A stretch of 64,000 bases of DNA from assembly GCA_017428765.1 (NCBI GenBank), contig JAFRQF010000027.1, positions 62,001 through 126,000 on the forward strand, in the 5' to 3' direction. The translations under genes and the position numbers were made by a program. The first letter of the stretch is position 1. Every line of letters begins with the position of its first letter. Below the pieces are notes generated by a model. It ran no database searches. It saw nothing but the letters and a program-made list of their open reading frames with translations, and was not told the origin of the DNA. The DNA is from Erysipelotrichaceae bacterium. Its GTDB lineage: Bacteria > Bacillota_I > Bacilli_A > Erysipelotrichales > Erysipelotrichaceae. Shown here one piece after another: positions 1-9,256 of this stretch.

Positions 1-1061
1 GCAAAGAAGTCCATCTGCCAGATCTCAAAGCCGGAGATCACAGCGCCTAAGAAGATATTGATCAGCATCGTCACATAGAAGGCTTTCAATACCCTTTCGT
101 ATTTCCTGGCACCGAAGTTCTGCGAGATGATGGAAGCGCAGCCTTCCTGGTAGCCGTTCTGCGGCATGGTGGTGAAACCGCCCAGGTTGTTGGAAACGCC
201 CATCGCACCGACCATCAGATCGCCATACAAGGTACACATCGCATTGACGATCGTCTTGCCAAAGGCGAACAAGGCTTTTTCGGCGATGACCGGCACGGAA
301 TTCTGTATCATCGGTCCTATGACTCTTCTTTCTTTGGATACGGAAGAAAGTGAGAAGCCGAATGCCGAATCGCCTTTCAAAGAGTTGTATACCGCGATCA
401 CCAGCAATATGAATTGCGAGATCAAAGAAGCCACAGCGATCATCACGAGACCCGAATTGAGTATATAGACGAAGAATGCGGTCAAAGATAGTTTCGTCAG
501 GATGACCATCAGATTGAGCTTGAAGATGAGCTTGGCATTGCCCCTCGCCCTTTCAACAGCGATATAGACGTTGTTTAAGAATGTGATCACCATCGTCAGC
601 AGTTGAACGATGAAGTAGCTCGTTCCGACCGCGATCAGACCTTCCGGCGTACCGGCAAGTCTTAAGAACTGTCCGGTAAACGGGAGGATGCCCGCCAGCA
701 TCAGCACGCCGACACTCAGACAAAGGATATACAGGGATGAGACTCTTTTCTTCACCAGATCGAAGTCACCCTGACCAAAGGCATGGGAGATCTTGATGCC
801 CGCACCTACCGCCAAACCGCCGCCGACAGCCGAAAGGATGTGGTTGACCTGTGAGAGATAAGCGACCGCCGATACCGACTCTTTGGAGATATGGGCAGCC
901 ATCATCGTATCAAGGATGGCAAAGATCTGCGAAAGCATCTGATACATCGCCAGAGGTGTGCCGATATATAAGATGACCTTCCACATATTGTCGTTTAGAG
1001 ACATGTTCAGATATCTCTCATCACGTTTATTCAGTTTTACTTTATTTTCACTCGTTTTCAT
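1..1061 (-). CDS. MATE family multidrug/Na+ efflux transporter, C-terminus cut by window edge
   Basis: I translated the reverse strand by hand: an open frame runs off the left edge, with successive hydrophobic helices and MATE-like segments, for example MWKVILYIGTPLAMYQML near the N-terminus and LAVGAGIKISHAFGQGD after the second helix. About 353 residues are visible of the roughly 450 usual for the family. MATE proteins export cationic drugs or metabolites by Na+ or H+ antiport across the cytoplasmic membrane. The start is ambiguous: ATG at 1061 gives a basic leader (MKTSENKVKLNKRDERY) but no clear ribosome site; ATG at 1004 has a weak GAGAG upstream. I kept 1061 because the leader looks like coding sequence. 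It is divergent from the gene at 1234. Family sure, substrate unknown. Confidence 0.9.
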   Translation of the reverse strand, partial: MKTSENKVKLNKRDERYLNMSLNDNMWKVILYIGTPLAMYQMLSQIFAILDTMMAAHISKESVSAVAYLSQVNHILSAVGGGLAVGAGIKISHAFGQGDFDLVKKRVSSLYILCLSVGVLMLAGILPFTGQFLRLAGTPEGLIAVGTSYFIVQLLTMVITFLNNVYIAVERARGNAKLIFKLNLMVILTKLSLTAFFVYILNSGLVMIAVASLISQFILLVIAVYNSLKGDSAFGFSLSSVSKERRVIGPMIQNSVPVIAEKALFAFGKTIVNAMCTLYGDLMVGAMGVSNNLGGFTTMPQNGYQEGCASIISQNFGARKYERVLKAFYVTMLINIFLGAVISGFEIWQMDFF

Positions 1062-1220
1062 GCGTACGGTTTCATATCATACACTGTTTATTCCCTTTTT
1101 TCCAGTCCTGTTCTTCCTTTTGGACCGATATACATACCTGTATGAAAAACGAAAAGATAAAAAACAGATGTATAAGGTTTATTTGGCCTTGCCCATCTAT
1201 AATCCTTGCCTCTTCTACGG

Positions 1221-1226
1221 TATAAT
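1221..1226 (+). promoter_or_regulatory. Possible -10 element (TATAAT) just before the 1234 start codon
   Basis: A perfect TATAAT lies seven bases before the ATG at 1234. No good -35 hexamer sits 16-18 bp upstream. If it is used, transcription would begin at or next to the start codon, giving a leaderless mRNA. Only the hexamer and spacing are seen; use is inference. Confidence 0.3.
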
Positions 1227-1233
1227 GGGATGT

Positions 1234-2046
1234 ATGTTCAAGAAGTTATTGCTTATATCCCTTCTTCTGTTCAATCCGCTCAAGATCAACAACGGCTACG
1301 ATCAGAACACCAGGATCACATTTAATGGGATCAATGAGACCTGTTACGGAACGCTGCTGTCTAAGACATCGGTCTCCGGTTCCTGGTCGTCCGAGATCGC
1401 CTTTGATCTCAACGCACCGGATAATGTCAAAGAATTCTTTAAAGATTTCAAAGATGAAGATAATTATTTCTATCTGAATTATTTCCAGGATGTCTCTGGC
1501 GGATATCTCTACTGGCCTTTCTATCCGCCTCAGGATTTCAAGATCCTGTTATATTATCCGGACAGCGATACGTTCATCCTGTCTGAAGGACCGATCAGTC
1601 GCTACGCATTATCCAGCACGTATACCGTTACTGTAGAAAACGGATCAATGACCGTTGAAAGAAACTATGATTATCTGCATATGTTTACAAACACACTGAT
1701 CAGATTATTGATATGTACCCTGGTACCTTGTCTGATCACTCTGTTATTCTACAGGCCGCTTAAAAAAGACTACCCTTTGATCATTTCTAACAATCTGATC
1801 TTTCAGATCGTGATCCATCTCCTTATTTCCTTATACAGCTACAAGAACGGTTTCAGCATCGTCGAATACTTCATGTTTTTGTGGATACCGCATCTCTTAT
1901 TTGCGTTTTATCAGGGACATCTGTATAAAAACAGATCCTATTCGATCGGATCTGCCTACTTTGCGGCGCTGTCAAGCCAGGCAGGCGCATATGCCGCAGG
2001 CCTTCTTCTGGTAGACCTGCTTCCCGGATTGTTCACTTTGATCTGA
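1234..2046 (+). CDS. Unknown secreted-domain plus four-helix membrane protein
   Basis: I do not recognise this 270-residue protein. It begins with a signal-like segment (MFKKLLLISLLLFNPLKI), followed by about 130 soluble, aromatic-rich residues (20-147) that should lie outside the cell. Four hydrophobic helices follow at about 152-173, 181-202, 207-230 and 240-268. The frame is open further upstream to 958, but that stretch reads as low-complexity non-coding sequence and overlaps the divergent MATE gene, so I start at 1234, where the signal peptide begins. It is convergent with rplQ and shares the terminator between them. No clear Shine-Dalgarno precedes the ATG. Function unknown; a sensor or a small transporter accessory protein are both possible. 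Confidence 0.7.
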   Translation: MFKKLLLISLLLFNPLKINNGYDQNTRITFNGINETCYGTLLSKTSVSGSWSSEIAFDLNAPDNVKEFFKDFKDEDNYFYLNYFQDVSGGYLYWPFYPPQDFKILLYYPDSDTFILSEGPISRYALSSTYTVTVENGSMTVERNYDYLHMFTNTLIRLLICTLVPCLITLLFYRPLKKDYPLIISNNLIFQIVIHLLISLYSYKNGFSIVEYFMFLWIPHLLFAFYQGHLYKNRSYSIGSAYFAALSSQAGAYAAGLLLVDLLPGLFTLI

Positions 2047-2087
2047 TCGATTTACATGTCATATAAACAACATCATCAATGTAAAGA

Positions 2088-2112
2088 AAAAGCTCCGTTT
2101 CCGGAGCTCTTG
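2088..2112 (-). terminator. Rho-independent terminator of the ribosomal superoperon
   Basis: Read on the minus strand: AGCTCCG, loop GAAA, CGGAGCT, then TTTTTCTTT. The arms are at 2091-2097 and 2102-2108 and pair perfectly over 7 bp around a GNRA-type tetraloop. It lies just after rplQ, and could also stop the convergent gene ending at 2046, though the plus-strand U-tract is poorer. Confidence 0.85.
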
Positions 2113-2119
2113 TTTTGAA

Positions 2120-2476
2120 TTAGACTAATTCGATCGTTGCCATCTTAGCAGCATCACCGCGTCTGATACCGGTCTTGTTGACTCTGGTATAGCCGCCGTT
2201 TCTGTCTTTGTATTTCGGGGCAACTTCTTCGAATAATACCTGAACAGCTGTCTTACCATCTTTGGTAGTGACATTTCTTAAGTATGCGGCAGCCTGTCTT
2301 CTGGCAGCTAAGTCATTCTTCTTAGCGATTGTGATCAGATGATCGACGACGCTTCTTAATTCCATAGCTTTCATTTCAGTCGTTTCGATCTTACCTTTTA
2401 AGATCAGATCCGTTGCCTGGTTCTTAAGAAGGGCTACTCTATGGTCAGCCGTACGGCCTAATCTACGATTCCACAT
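2120..2476 (-). CDS. rplQ: 50S ribosomal protein L17
   Basis: L17 (118 aa) is a large-subunit protein near the exit tunnel. The N-terminal WNRRLGRTADHRVALLKN stretch and the ending in IELV are family hallmarks, and the length is normal for Bacillota. It is the last gene of the superoperon, 15 nt after rpoA and just before the terminator at 2088-2112. The usual downstream neighbours in Bacillota (ecfA energy-coupling ATPases, truA, rplM-rpsI) are absent here. Confidence 0.98.
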   Translation of the reverse strand: MWNRRLGRTADHRVALLKNQATDLILKGKIETTEMKAMELRSVVDHLITIAKKNDLAARRQAAAYLRNVTTKDGKTAVQVLFEEVAPKYKDRNGGYTRVNKTGIRRGDAAKMATIELV

Positions 2477-2491
2477 GTTTCAATTTCCCCC

Positions 2492-3451
2492 TTAGTCAAT
2501 GTGTTTGAAGGAGAGGTTCAAAGCCTGCAGCTTTTCCTTGACTTCTTTCAAGGATTTCTTGCCGAGGTTTCTGACTCTGCTCATTTCTTCTTCAGTCTTC
2601 TGTGTCAGTTCTTCGACTGTTGAGATACCTGCTCTCTTTAAGCAGTTGTATGATCTGACTGTCAGATCAAGATCGTCGATGGACATGTTGACCTTCTTGG
2701 CATTGCCTTCGTTGACATAGTCCTTCATCAAGGAATCAAGTTCATTGACGTCGTTGTCAACTTCTGTGAGAAGTTCAAGATGCGAGACGAGGATCTTGGC
2801 AGCCAGCGCAAGTGACTCTTTAGGATTGATGGAACCATCGGTCCATACTTCCATCGTCAGTTCGTCATACTTAGCGGACTGTCCGACACGTGTCGGTTCA
2901 ACTGTGTAGTTCGCTTTAACGACCGGTGTGTAGATCGCATCCGTATAGATCGTTCCGATACCCTGGGAAGAACCCTGGTAAAGGAGCTTGTTTTCATCAG
3001 CGGAGACATAGCCTCTGCCTTTTCTGGCAAGCAGTTCCATCTCCAGTTCGCCGCCCTTATCGAGGTGAGCGATCTCTAATTCAGGATTTAAAACTTCGAC
3101 ACCGGCAGGAAGAATGATATCTTCAGCCTTTACTGTACAAGGACCTTTTGCGGAGATGCGAAGTGTATATACATCGTCATCCGCAATGTCCAGGATCAAA
3201 CTCTTAATGTTTAATACGATTAATGTAGTATCTTCTCTGACGCCTTTGATAGATGAGAACTCATGGAAGATCCCGTCTATTTTGATAGAATACACTGCAC
3301 CACCCGGTAAGGATGACAGCATAGTTCTCCTTAAAGCATTGCCTAATGTCGTACCGAAGCCTCTCTCCAGAGGTGTGATGACGAATTTGCCATAGTTGTC
3401 GGATTCGACATAGTCACTTACTTTAAACTTAGGACGTTCAAATTTATTCAT
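2492..3451 (-). CDS. rpoA: DNA-directed RNA polymerase alpha subunit
   Basis: Alpha (319 aa) dimerises through its N-terminal domain to nucleate RNA polymerase assembly; the C-terminal domain binds UP elements and activators. Visible: the N-terminal domain (FGTTLGNALRRTMLSSLPG, about residues 32-50), an acidic linker around 235-255, and the alpha-CTD helix-hairpin-helix region with VRSYNCLKRAGI (about 266-277) and RNLGKKSLKEV. It lies between rpsK and rplQ as in Bacillus. Full length, nothing unusual. Confidence 0.98.
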   Translation of the reverse strand: MNKFERPKFKVSDYVESDNYGKFVITPLERGFGTTLGNALRRTMLSSLPGGAVYSIKIDGIFHEFSSIKGVREDTTLIVLNIKSLILDIADDDVYTLRISAKGPCTVKAEDIILPAGVEVLNPELEIAHLDKGGELEMELLARKGRGYVSADENKLLYQGSSQGIGTIYTDAIYTPVVKANYTVEPTRVGQSAKYDELTMEVWTDGSINPKESLALAAKILVSHLELLTEVDNDVNELDSLMKDYVNEGNAKKVNMSIDDLDLTVRSYNCLKRAGISTVEELTQKTEEEMSRVRNLGKKSLKEVKEKLQALNLSFKHID

Positions 3452-3468
3452 AAATTCCCTCCTTAGCT

Positions 3469-3864
3469 TTAGCCTCTAGGTTTCTTAGGCGGACGGCAAC
3501 CGTTATGCGGGATCGGTGTCACGTCGTTGATAGCGGTGATCTCCAAGCCGGCAGTAGCGAGTGCTCTGATAGCAGCTTCTCTGCCCGGGCCCGGTCCCTT
3601 GACGTTGACTTCGACCTTCTTCATACCGTGATCCATTGCCGTTTTACCTGCAGCTTCAGAAACCAGCTGCGCAGCGTATGGAGTGGATTTACGTGAACCT
3701 TTATAACCTAATGCACCAGCAGATGACCAGGAAATGACATTGCCGGCTTCATCAGTGATCGTAACGATCGTATTATTGAATGTTGAGTGGACATGTGCAA
3801 CGCCACTGGCAATATTCTTCTTGACACGTTTCTTACGTGCTGTTGTTTTTGCTTTCTGTGCCAT
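3469..3864 (-). CDS. rpsK: 30S ribosomal protein S11
   Basis: S11 (131 aa) forms part of the platform of the small subunit next to the mRNA exit site. The protein shows [15 protein letters not shown] (residues 26-40), the [13 protein letters not shown] stretch and the basic C-terminal end [11 protein letters not shown], all family signatures. It is 12 nt downstream of rpsM and followed by rpoA, as expected for the alpha operon. Confidence 0.98.
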   Translation of the reverse strand: MAQKAKTTARKKRVKKNIASGVAHVHSTFNNTIVTITDEAGNVISWSSAGALGYKGSRKSTPYAAQLVSEAAGKTAMDHGMKKVEVNVKGPGPGREAAIRALATAGLEITAINDVTPIPHNGCRPPKKPRG

Positions 3865-3876
3865 TGTTTATCCTCC

Positions 3877-4242
3877 TTACTTCTTCTTGTTAGCTACCGT
3901 TCTTCTCGGTCCCTTACGGGTTCTGGCATTTGTCTTGGTCCTCTGACCTCTGACCGGTAAGCCTTTTCTGTGTCTGATACCGCGGTAGCAGCCGATTTCC
4001 ATCAGACGCTTGATGTTGAGCTGAGTTTCTCTTCTCAGGTCACCTTCGAGCTTATATTCATCCAAAGCCTTACGGATCTGATTCATCTGATCATCCGTAA
4101 GATCCTTGACACGAAGATCCTCGCTGATACCACAGTCAGCCAGGACTTTCTTCGCAGTCGTCAGACCTACACCATAGATGTAAGTAAGAGATATTACAAC
4201 GCGTTTATTATTTGGAATATCAACTCCAGCAATACGAGCCAT
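3877..4242 (-). CDS. rpsM: 30S ribosomal protein S13
   Basis: S13 (121 aa) sits at the head of the 30S subunit and contacts L5 and the P-site tRNA. It starts [19 protein letters not shown], contains the helix-two-turn-helix region [16 protein letters not shown], and ends in the basic tail ([19 protein letters not shown] region) that reaches tRNA. It follows rpmJ by 18 nt. Confidence 0.98.
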   Translation of the reverse strand: MARIAGVDIPNNKRVVISLTYIYGVGLTTAKKVLADCGISEDLRVKDLTDDQMNQIRKALDEYKLEGDLRRETQLNIKRLMEIGCYRGIRHRKGLPVRGQRTKTNARTRKGPRRTVANKKK

Positions 4243-4260
4243 TAAATTTCTTCCTCCCTT

Positions 4261-4374
4261 TTAACCTTGTCTTTGTTTGTGTTTAGGGTTTTCACAAATA
4301 ACCATGACGCGACCTTTGCGTTTGATAACACGACATTTATCGCACATTGGTTTTACAGATGGTCTTACTTTCAT
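4261..4374 (-). CDS. rpmJ: 50S ribosomal protein L36 (zinc-binding form)
   Basis: This 37-residue gene is easily missed. It reads [14 protein letters not shown], then [23 protein letters not shown], stop. The Cys-X2-Cys ... Cys-X4-His set (C11, C14, C27, H32) is the zinc site of the C+ form of L36. It lies between infA and rpsM, its standard place in Bacillota. A GGAGGGAAAAC ribosome site precedes the ATG. Confidence 0.97.
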   Translation of the reverse strand: MKVRPSVKPMCDKCRVIKRKGRVMVICENPKHKQRQG

Positions 4375-4389
4375 GTTTTCCCTCCTAGA

Positions 4390-4608
4390 CTATTTATGTC
4401 TAAATGTAATTCGCCCACGTGTTAGATCATATGGCGAAATCTCTACAGTCACTCTATCACCCGGTAAAATGCGGATGTAATGCATACGGATTTTACCAGA
4501 AACGTGAGCCAGGATCTCGTGACCGTTCTCAAGTTTCACCTTGAATTGTGCATTCGGTAAAGTATCTGTGACCAGACCTTCGATCTCAATGACATCCTGT
4601 TTTGCCAA
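4390..4608 (-). CDS. infA: Translation initiation factor IF-1
   Basis: IF-1 (72 aa) is an OB-fold protein that occupies the A site during initiation. The sequence starts [11 protein letters not shown], shows the [21 protein letters not shown] strand pair and ends with [15 protein letters not shown], typical of the family at the usual length. It is 3 nt after map and 15 nt before rpmJ. Confidence 0.98.
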   Translation of the reverse strand: MAKQDVIEIEGLVTDTLPNAQFKVKLENGHEILAHVSGKIRMHYIRILPGDRVTVEISPYDLTRGRITFRHK

Positions 4609-4611
4609 ATA

Positions 4612-5364
4612 CTAGTCCTCCTTTGTCAAAATCTTAAAGCCGTCCTCTGTTACTGCGACGGTGTGTTCATAGTGAGCCGCCCAGGAATGATCGTAGGACT
4701 TTACGCCCCAGCCATCCGGTAAAGTATAACATCTTGCGGAGCCCATGAATACCATCGGTTCCACAGCGATACACATGCCCTTCTTGAGGACTTCCATCGT
4801 ACCTGCCTTGCCGACATTCGGTACATAAGGATCCTCATGAACACTTCTTCCTATGCCATGTCCTGTGTAATCTGCCGGTAAGCCATAGCCGAAGGATTCG
4901 ACATATGTCTGGATCGCATTGGATATGTCACCGATATGATTGCCAGGTTTCACCTGTGCCAGTCCTCTGTATAAGGCTTCTTCCGTCACCTCAAGTAATT
5001 TTAACACTTTCGGATCGGTTACGTTACCTACCGTATATGTCCATCCGGAATCACCGTGGTAACCCTTATAGCAGGCACCGACATCGACCGTGATGATGTC
5101 CCCGTCTTTCAAGATCGTGTGATCAGGGATCCCGTGCACGAGCATGTCATTGACTGACGTGCATACGGCAGCCGGGAATCCCTGATAGTTTTTGAACGAC
5201 GGAGTCGCACCATTCTCCCGTATCACCTGTTCGGCGATGCGGTTGATCTCAAGCGTCGATATGCCAGGCTTTATGATCTCGGCCATCTTTTTATGGACCT
5301 TGGCGACGATGGAGCCGGCAATGTCCATTAATTCGATTTCCCGAGGAGATTTGATTGAAATCAT
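4612..5364 (-). CDS. map: Methionine aminopeptidase, type I
   Basis: This enzyme removes the initiator methionine from new proteins, using two metal ions. The pita-bread fold is visible: PSFKNYQGFPAAVCTSVND with HGIPD (conserved His), ITVDVGACYKGYHGD (metal-binding Asp pair), GHGIGRSVHEDP (His ligand), and two Glu ligands in AVEPMVF and EHTVAVTEDG. The open frame continues to a GTG at 5370, but that is too close to the AGAAGGG site; the ATG at 5364 has proper spacing and overlaps the adk stop as TGATG, a coupling arrangement. That gives 250 aa, a normal length. Confidence 0.96.
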   Translation of the reverse strand: MISIKSPREIELMDIAGSIVAKVHKKMAEIIKPGISTLEINRIAEQVIRENGATPSFKNYQGFPAAVCTSVNDMLVHGIPDHTILKDGDIITVDVGACYKGYHGDSGWTYTVGNVTDPKVLKLLEVTEEALYRGLAQVKPGNHIGDISNAIQTYVESFGYGLPADYTGHGIGRSVHEDPYVPNVGKAGTMEVLKKGMCIAVEPMVFMGSARCYTLPDGWGVKSYDHSWAAHYEHTVAVTEDGFKILTKED

Positions 5365-6014
5365 CAGCACAACCCTTCTAATGCAGCTTTGATATCTTCA
5401 TAGACCTCATTCACGCCCTGCTTGGCATTGATGTGGCTGACGATATCCGCCGCTTCATAATACTCAATTACCGGTTGAGTATTTTTATGATATTCCTCAA
5501 GTCTGACAGTCAGGCTTTCCAGATTATCATCTTTTCTCTGGATGAGCTCAGCTCCGCACTTATCACAGATGCCTTCCTTTGCAGGGGCTTTGTAATAAAT
5601 GTTGAAGATCTCACCGCAGGTAGGGCATAATCTTCTTCCCGTGATCCTCTTGATCAGTTCCTCATCCTCGATGTCGAGGTTGATGACACGGTCGATCTTC
5701 TTGTTGATCTGTTTCAAGATCAGATCAAGATCTTCCGCCTGAGCCAGAGTCCTTGGGTAACCGTCGAACAGGAATCCGTCATTGACGTCGTCCTGAGACA
5801 GCCTTTCAACGATGATGTCGTGGATCACTTCATCCGGAACCAGAGCGCCTTTGTTCATGTATTCCTGGGCTTTGAGGCCGACAGGCGTACCTGCCTTGAC
5901 GGCAGCTCTGAGCATATCTCCGGTGGAGACATGGACCAGATGATAGTTATCGATAAGCAGATCAGACATAGTGCCTTTACCGGCACCCGGAGCACCGATT
6001 ATCAGAAGATTCAT
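5364..6014 (-). CDS. adk: Adenylate kinase (zinc-lid type)
   Basis: Converts AMP plus ATP to two ADP in the cytosol. The P-loop GAPGAGKGT is at residues 7-15, and the DGYPRT motif and the lid are present. The long lid carries CPTC and CDKC pairs, so it should bind a structural zinc as in Gram-positive homologues. 216 aa is typical for the long form. It follows secY by 8 nt and its stop overlaps the map start codon. Confidence 0.98.
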   Translation of the reverse strand: MNLLIIGAPGAGKGTMSDLLIDNYHLVHVSTGDMLRAAVKAGTPVGLKAQEYMNKGALVPDEVIHDIIVERLSQDDVNDGFLFDGYPRTLAQAEDLDLILKQINKKIDRVINLDIEDEELIKRITGRRLCPTCGEIFNIYYKAPAKEGICDKCGAELIQRKDDNLESLTVRLEEYHKNTQPVIEYYEAADIVSHINAKQGVNEVYEDIKAALEGLC

Positions 6015-6022
6015 TTATACCT

Positions 6023-7309
6023 CTACTTTCCTACAAAACTCTTGTACTGCTTTGAAGTCAGCTGCGACTTCAGCTGTTTGATCGTATCCATCGCAACACC
6101 GACAACGATGATGATACCAGTGCCGCCGACAGCTGCACGCTGTGACAGACCGGTCAGGTTGGATGTTACGTAAGGTAAGATCGCAATGAATGTCAGGAGT
6201 AATGCACCTAAGACTGTGATCCTGTTGAGGACTTTGGATACATAGTCTCTGGTTTCGCTTCCCGGGCGAACGCCTGGGATGTACTGTCCGTTCTTGCCTA
6301 AGTCATCGGCCATCTTCTGCGGGTCGATCGTCAGGTTGGTATAGAAGAACGTGAACAGGATGATCAATACGGCATAGAACAGTAAGAACCAAGGGCTCTT
6401 GAAGTCACAGATCTTGACTAACCAGTTATAGGCATCCTGGTTGACCCAGGAAGCAATGATCTGCGGACCCTGGATCAGAGCGGAAGCAAAGATGACAGGG
6501 ATGACAGATGCCGAGTTGATCTTTAACGGTAAGTGGTTGAGATCACCTTTGGTCTTGTTGAGAGCTCTAGAAGATGACTGCTGGATCGGGATCCTTCTTT
6601 CAGACATCTGCATGAGAACGACTAAGATGATGATCGCCACATACATGACGATATACGCGATGAAACCGCCGATGCCTAAGGTCGAAGTGGCCGTAGGTCC
6701 GAGGAACGTTTCATACACGATGCGGAACGTCGTCGGCATTTCCGCAACGATACCGGCAAAGATGATCATGGATGTACCATTGCCGATACCTTTTGATGTG
6801 ATCTGGTCAGCCAGCCACAGTAAGAAGAACGTGCCGGCCGTGAAGATCACGGAGATATACAGGTAGCTCGTGAAACCCGGGTTTTCAATGAAGTTGTATC
6901 CCGCATATGCATGGTCGAGATACTGAACGATGAAGTAACCCTGAACAAGAGCCATCACGACAGCCAGGTATCTGGTGATACGGTCCATCTGCTGTCTTCC
7001 CTTCTTGCCGGATTTTGCCATCTCGGTCAGAGCCGGGATGATGTCCATTGCAAGCAATTCGATGATGATGGAAGCCGTGATGTACGGTCCGACACCTAAG
7101 GAGAAGATCGACATCTGTTCGATGGATCCGCCGCCTAAGATCGACATCATCGTCAATAAGGAGTTCGCAGAAAGTTTGATGACTGTCGTATTAACGCCCG
7201 GGGCCGGAATCGACGACCCCAGACGGTAAATGAACAATATTCCTAAAGTGAAGAATATTTTTTTGCGTATATCCTTGTTTTTGAAGAAATCTATAAATGT
7301 TTTGAACAT
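6023..7309 (-). CDS. secY: Protein translocase subunit SecY
   Basis: SecY (428 aa) is the channel of the Sec translocon in the cytoplasmic membrane. Ten hydrophobic helices are visible, with RLGSSIPAPGVN near the N-terminus (plug/first-helix region), the cytosolic loop MSERRIPIQQSSSRAL, and PGVRPGSETRDYV in the ribosome-binding loop. It overlaps the rplO stop by one base. It lies in the spc operon between rplO and adk, the standard location. Confidence 0.98.
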   Translation of the reverse strand: MFKTFIDFFKNKDIRKKIFFTLGILFIYRLGSSIPAPGVNTTVIKLSANSLLTMMSILGGGSIEQMSIFSLGVGPYITASIIIELLAMDIIPALTEMAKSGKKGRQQMDRITRYLAVVMALVQGYFIVQYLDHAYAGYNFIENPGFTSYLYISVIFTAGTFFLLWLADQITSKGIGNGTSMIIFAGIVAEMPTTFRIVYETFLGPTATSTLGIGGFIAYIVMYVAIIILVVLMQMSERRIPIQQSSSRALNKTKGDLNHLPLKINSASVIPVIFASALIQGPQIIASWVNQDAYNWLVKICDFKSPWFLLFYAVLIILFTFFYTNLTIDPQKMADDLGKNGQYIPGVRPGSETRDYVSKVLNRITVLGALLLTFIAILPYVTSNLTGLSQRAAVGGTGIIIVVGVAMDTIKQLKSQLTSKQYKSFVGK

Positions 7310-7749
7310 TAGATCACCTCGACAGTTCCGCCCGCCTTTTCAATTGCAGCCTGAGCCGCCTTAGAGATCTTGTTGCATGTAACATTTACTTTCTTCTCAA
7401 GAGTTCCGTTACCGAGAACCTTGATGCCGTCAAGCTGTTTCTTGACGATGCCACACTCTTTGAGCAATTCCGGTGTGACAGTTGTGCCTTCTTCGAATCT
7501 GTTAAGATCGCTGAGGTTTACGACTGCGTATTCAACGCGGTTGAAGTTCGTGAAACCACGCTTCGGCAAGGATTTGTATAACGGAGTCTGTCCGCCTTCG
7601 AAACCGATAGCAACGCCGCCGCCTGATCTCGCGTTCTGGCCTTTATGACCCTTACCGGCTGTCTTGCCATGACCTGAGCCCTGGCCTCTGCCGATGATCT
7701 TTCTCGTGTGTCTTGCACCTTCGTTGTATTTCATTTCATTTAAGTTCAT
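7309..7749 (-). CDS. rplO: 50S ribosomal protein L15
   Basis: L15 (146 aa) stabilises the centre of the 50S subunit. The Gly-rich N-terminal extension [19 protein letters not shown] and the [18 protein letters not shown] region are diagnostic. It starts 10 nt after the rpsE stop; in most Bacillota rpmD (L30) lies between the two, and there is no room for it here. Confidence 0.98.
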   Translation of the reverse strand: MNLNEMKYNEGARHTRKIIGRGQGSGHGKTAGKGHKGQNARSGGGVAIGFEGGQTPLYKSLPKRGFTNFNRVEYAVVNLSDLNRFEEGTTVTPELLKECGIVKKQLDGIKVLGNGTLEKKVNVTCNKISKAAQAAIEKAGGTVEVI

Positions 7750-7759
7750 AAGACACCTC

Positions 7760-8305
7760 CTATCGTACTTCTTCGACCTTCAGGCCTCTTAACTTCGCAA
7801 CGGAGTTGACCGTCTTGAGTTCATCGAGAGCCTTCATCGTCGCATGGACCTGGTTGATCGGAGTTCTGGAACCGACACACTTGGTGATGACATCTGTCGC
7901 ACCGGCCAGTTCAAGGACTGCACGGACAACACCGCCGGCAACGATACCTGTACCAGGAGCAGCCGGTCTCATGACGATCTCACCGGCACCGAATCTGCCT
8001 GTGACTGCATGAGGTATTGTTCTGTAACCGTCAACTAACGGGATCCTCTTGACGTTCTTCTTAGCGGTCTCGGAAGCTTTTCTGATCGCATCAGGAACTT
8101 CGTTTGCCTTGCCTAAGCCATAGCCGACTCTGCCCTTCTTGTCGCCGACAACGACGATCGCTGCGAAACGCATCTTACGGCCACCCTTGACAGTCTTGGA
8201 AATACGGTTGATCTGAACAACTCTCTCTTCGAATTCTTTAACTTCCTTGTTAAATCTTCTAGGTCTTCTGTTGTCTCTTCTGTTATCTCTATTTGTATTT
8301 TCCAT
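7760..8305 (-). CDS. rpsE: 30S ribosomal protein S5
   Basis: S5 (181 aa) takes part in decoding fidelity and mRNA unwinding. The double-stranded-RNA-binding part reads [19 protein letters not shown]; the second domain shows [23 protein letters not shown]. The first 25 residues are an Arg/Asn-rich extension ([14 protein letters not shown]) longer than in many relatives. It is 9 nt downstream of rplR. Confidence 0.98.
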   Translation of the reverse strand: MENTNRDNRRDNRRPRRFNKEVKEFEERVVQINRISKTVKGGRKMRFAAIVVVGDKKGRVGYGLGKANEVPDAIRKASETAKKNVKRIPLVDGYRTIPHAVTGRFGAGEIVMRPAAPGTGIVAGGVVRAVLELAGATDVITKCVGSRTPINQVHATMKALDELKTVNSVAKLRGLKVEEVR

Positions 8306-8314
8306 ATTGACTCC

Positions 8315-8671
8315 TTAGAAATTCAGGCCAGCTTCTCTGGCAGCTTCAGCAAGCGCCTGTACACGTCCGTGATAGATGTATCCGCCACGGTCGAAGCAGA
8401 CGTTCTCGATTCCTTTTTCCTTCGCTCTTTCAGCGAGTTTGGTACCAACGGTCTTGGCAGCTTCGATGTTGCCGCCGTTTTCCAGTTTCAATTCAACAGA
8501 TGAACAAGAAACCAAAGTGATGCCCTTTTCATCATCGATGATCTGAGCGTGAATGTGCGCATTTGAGCGGAAGACATTCAGACGTGGGCAATCGGCAGTA
8601 CCATGTACTTTGTTTCTAATACGTTCATGACGTCTCTGACGTGCTTTATTCTTATCTTGTTTAGAATACAT
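8315..8671 (-). CDS. rplR: 50S ribosomal protein L18
   Basis: L18 (118 aa) binds 5S rRNA with L5. Features: basic N-terminus [36 protein letters not shown], and the end [25 protein letters not shown], all characteristic. It lies 21 nt after rplF, in the usual spc order. Confidence 0.98.
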   Translation of the reverse strand: MYSKQDKNKARQRRHERIRNKVHGTADCPRLNVFRSNAHIHAQIIDDEKGITLVSCSSVELKLENGGNIEAAKTVGTKLAERAKEKGIENVCFDRGGYIYHGRVQALAEAAREAGLNF

Positions 8672-8692
8672 TTCTCTACTCCTTTCCCACTA

Positions 8693-9235
8693 TTAAGCCG
8701 CAGCTGTCTTGCCTTCCTTATGAGCGATATGTTCACCCTGGTATCTGATACCCTTACCTTTGTAAGGTTCAGGCTTACGGAAGCCTCTGATCTGTGCAGC
8801 AACTTCGCCAACTCTCTGCTTGTCGATGCCGGATACGACGATGGTCGTGGCATTCGGTACTTCGATCGTGATACCTTCTTCGATCGGGAAGTTGATATCA
8901 TGCGAATAACCCAAGCTCAGGGTCAGTGTCTTGCCATTTAATGCAGCCTTGTAACCGATACCGACGATCTCAAGAGTCTTCTTGAAACCTTCTGTCGTAC
9001 CGACGATCATGTTGTGGACAAGAGCTCTTGTCGTACCATGAAGCTGCTTTGTGTGTTTGTCTTCGTTAGCTCTGGTGCAGTTGACTTCTGCGCCTTCGAC
9101 TTTGATCCCGATCAACGGGTTGAACTGACGTGATAAAGTTCCTTTAGGACCCTTTACCGTCACCTCATTGCTGTCGGATACAGAGATCTCGCATCCGGCA
9201 GGAATGGTAATCGTTTTATTTCCGATACGTGACAT
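8693..9235 (-). CDS. rplF: 50S ribosomal protein L6
   Basis: L6 (180 aa) binds near the sarcin-ricin loop. It starts [14 protein letters not shown], has the internal duplicated fold, and ends with [18 protein letters not shown], the highly conserved C-terminal motif. It follows rpsH by 21 nt. Nothing unusual. Confidence 0.98.
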   Translation of the reverse strand: MSRIGNKTITIPAGCEISVSDSNEVTVKGPKGTLSRQFNPLIGIKVEGAEVNCTRANEDKHTKQLHGTTRALVHNMIVGTTEGFKKTLEIVGIGYKAALNGKTLTLSLGYSHDINFPIEEGITIEVPNATTIVVSGIDKQRVGEVAAQIRGFRKPEPYKGKGIRYQGEHIAHKEGKTAAA

Positions 9236-9256
9236 TGTTTCTTTCTCCTTAAACTA

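Noticed and set aside
958-1233. N-terminal extension of the plus-strand membrane protein
   Set aside because: It overlaps the divergent MATE gene, has no ribosome site, and reads as low-complexity Phe/Arg/Tyr sequence; the signal peptide begins at 1234.
7749-7760. A hidden short rpmD gene
   Set aside because: Only 10 bases lie between rpsE and rplO; there is no space for about 60 codons, and no L30-like sequence is seen nearby.
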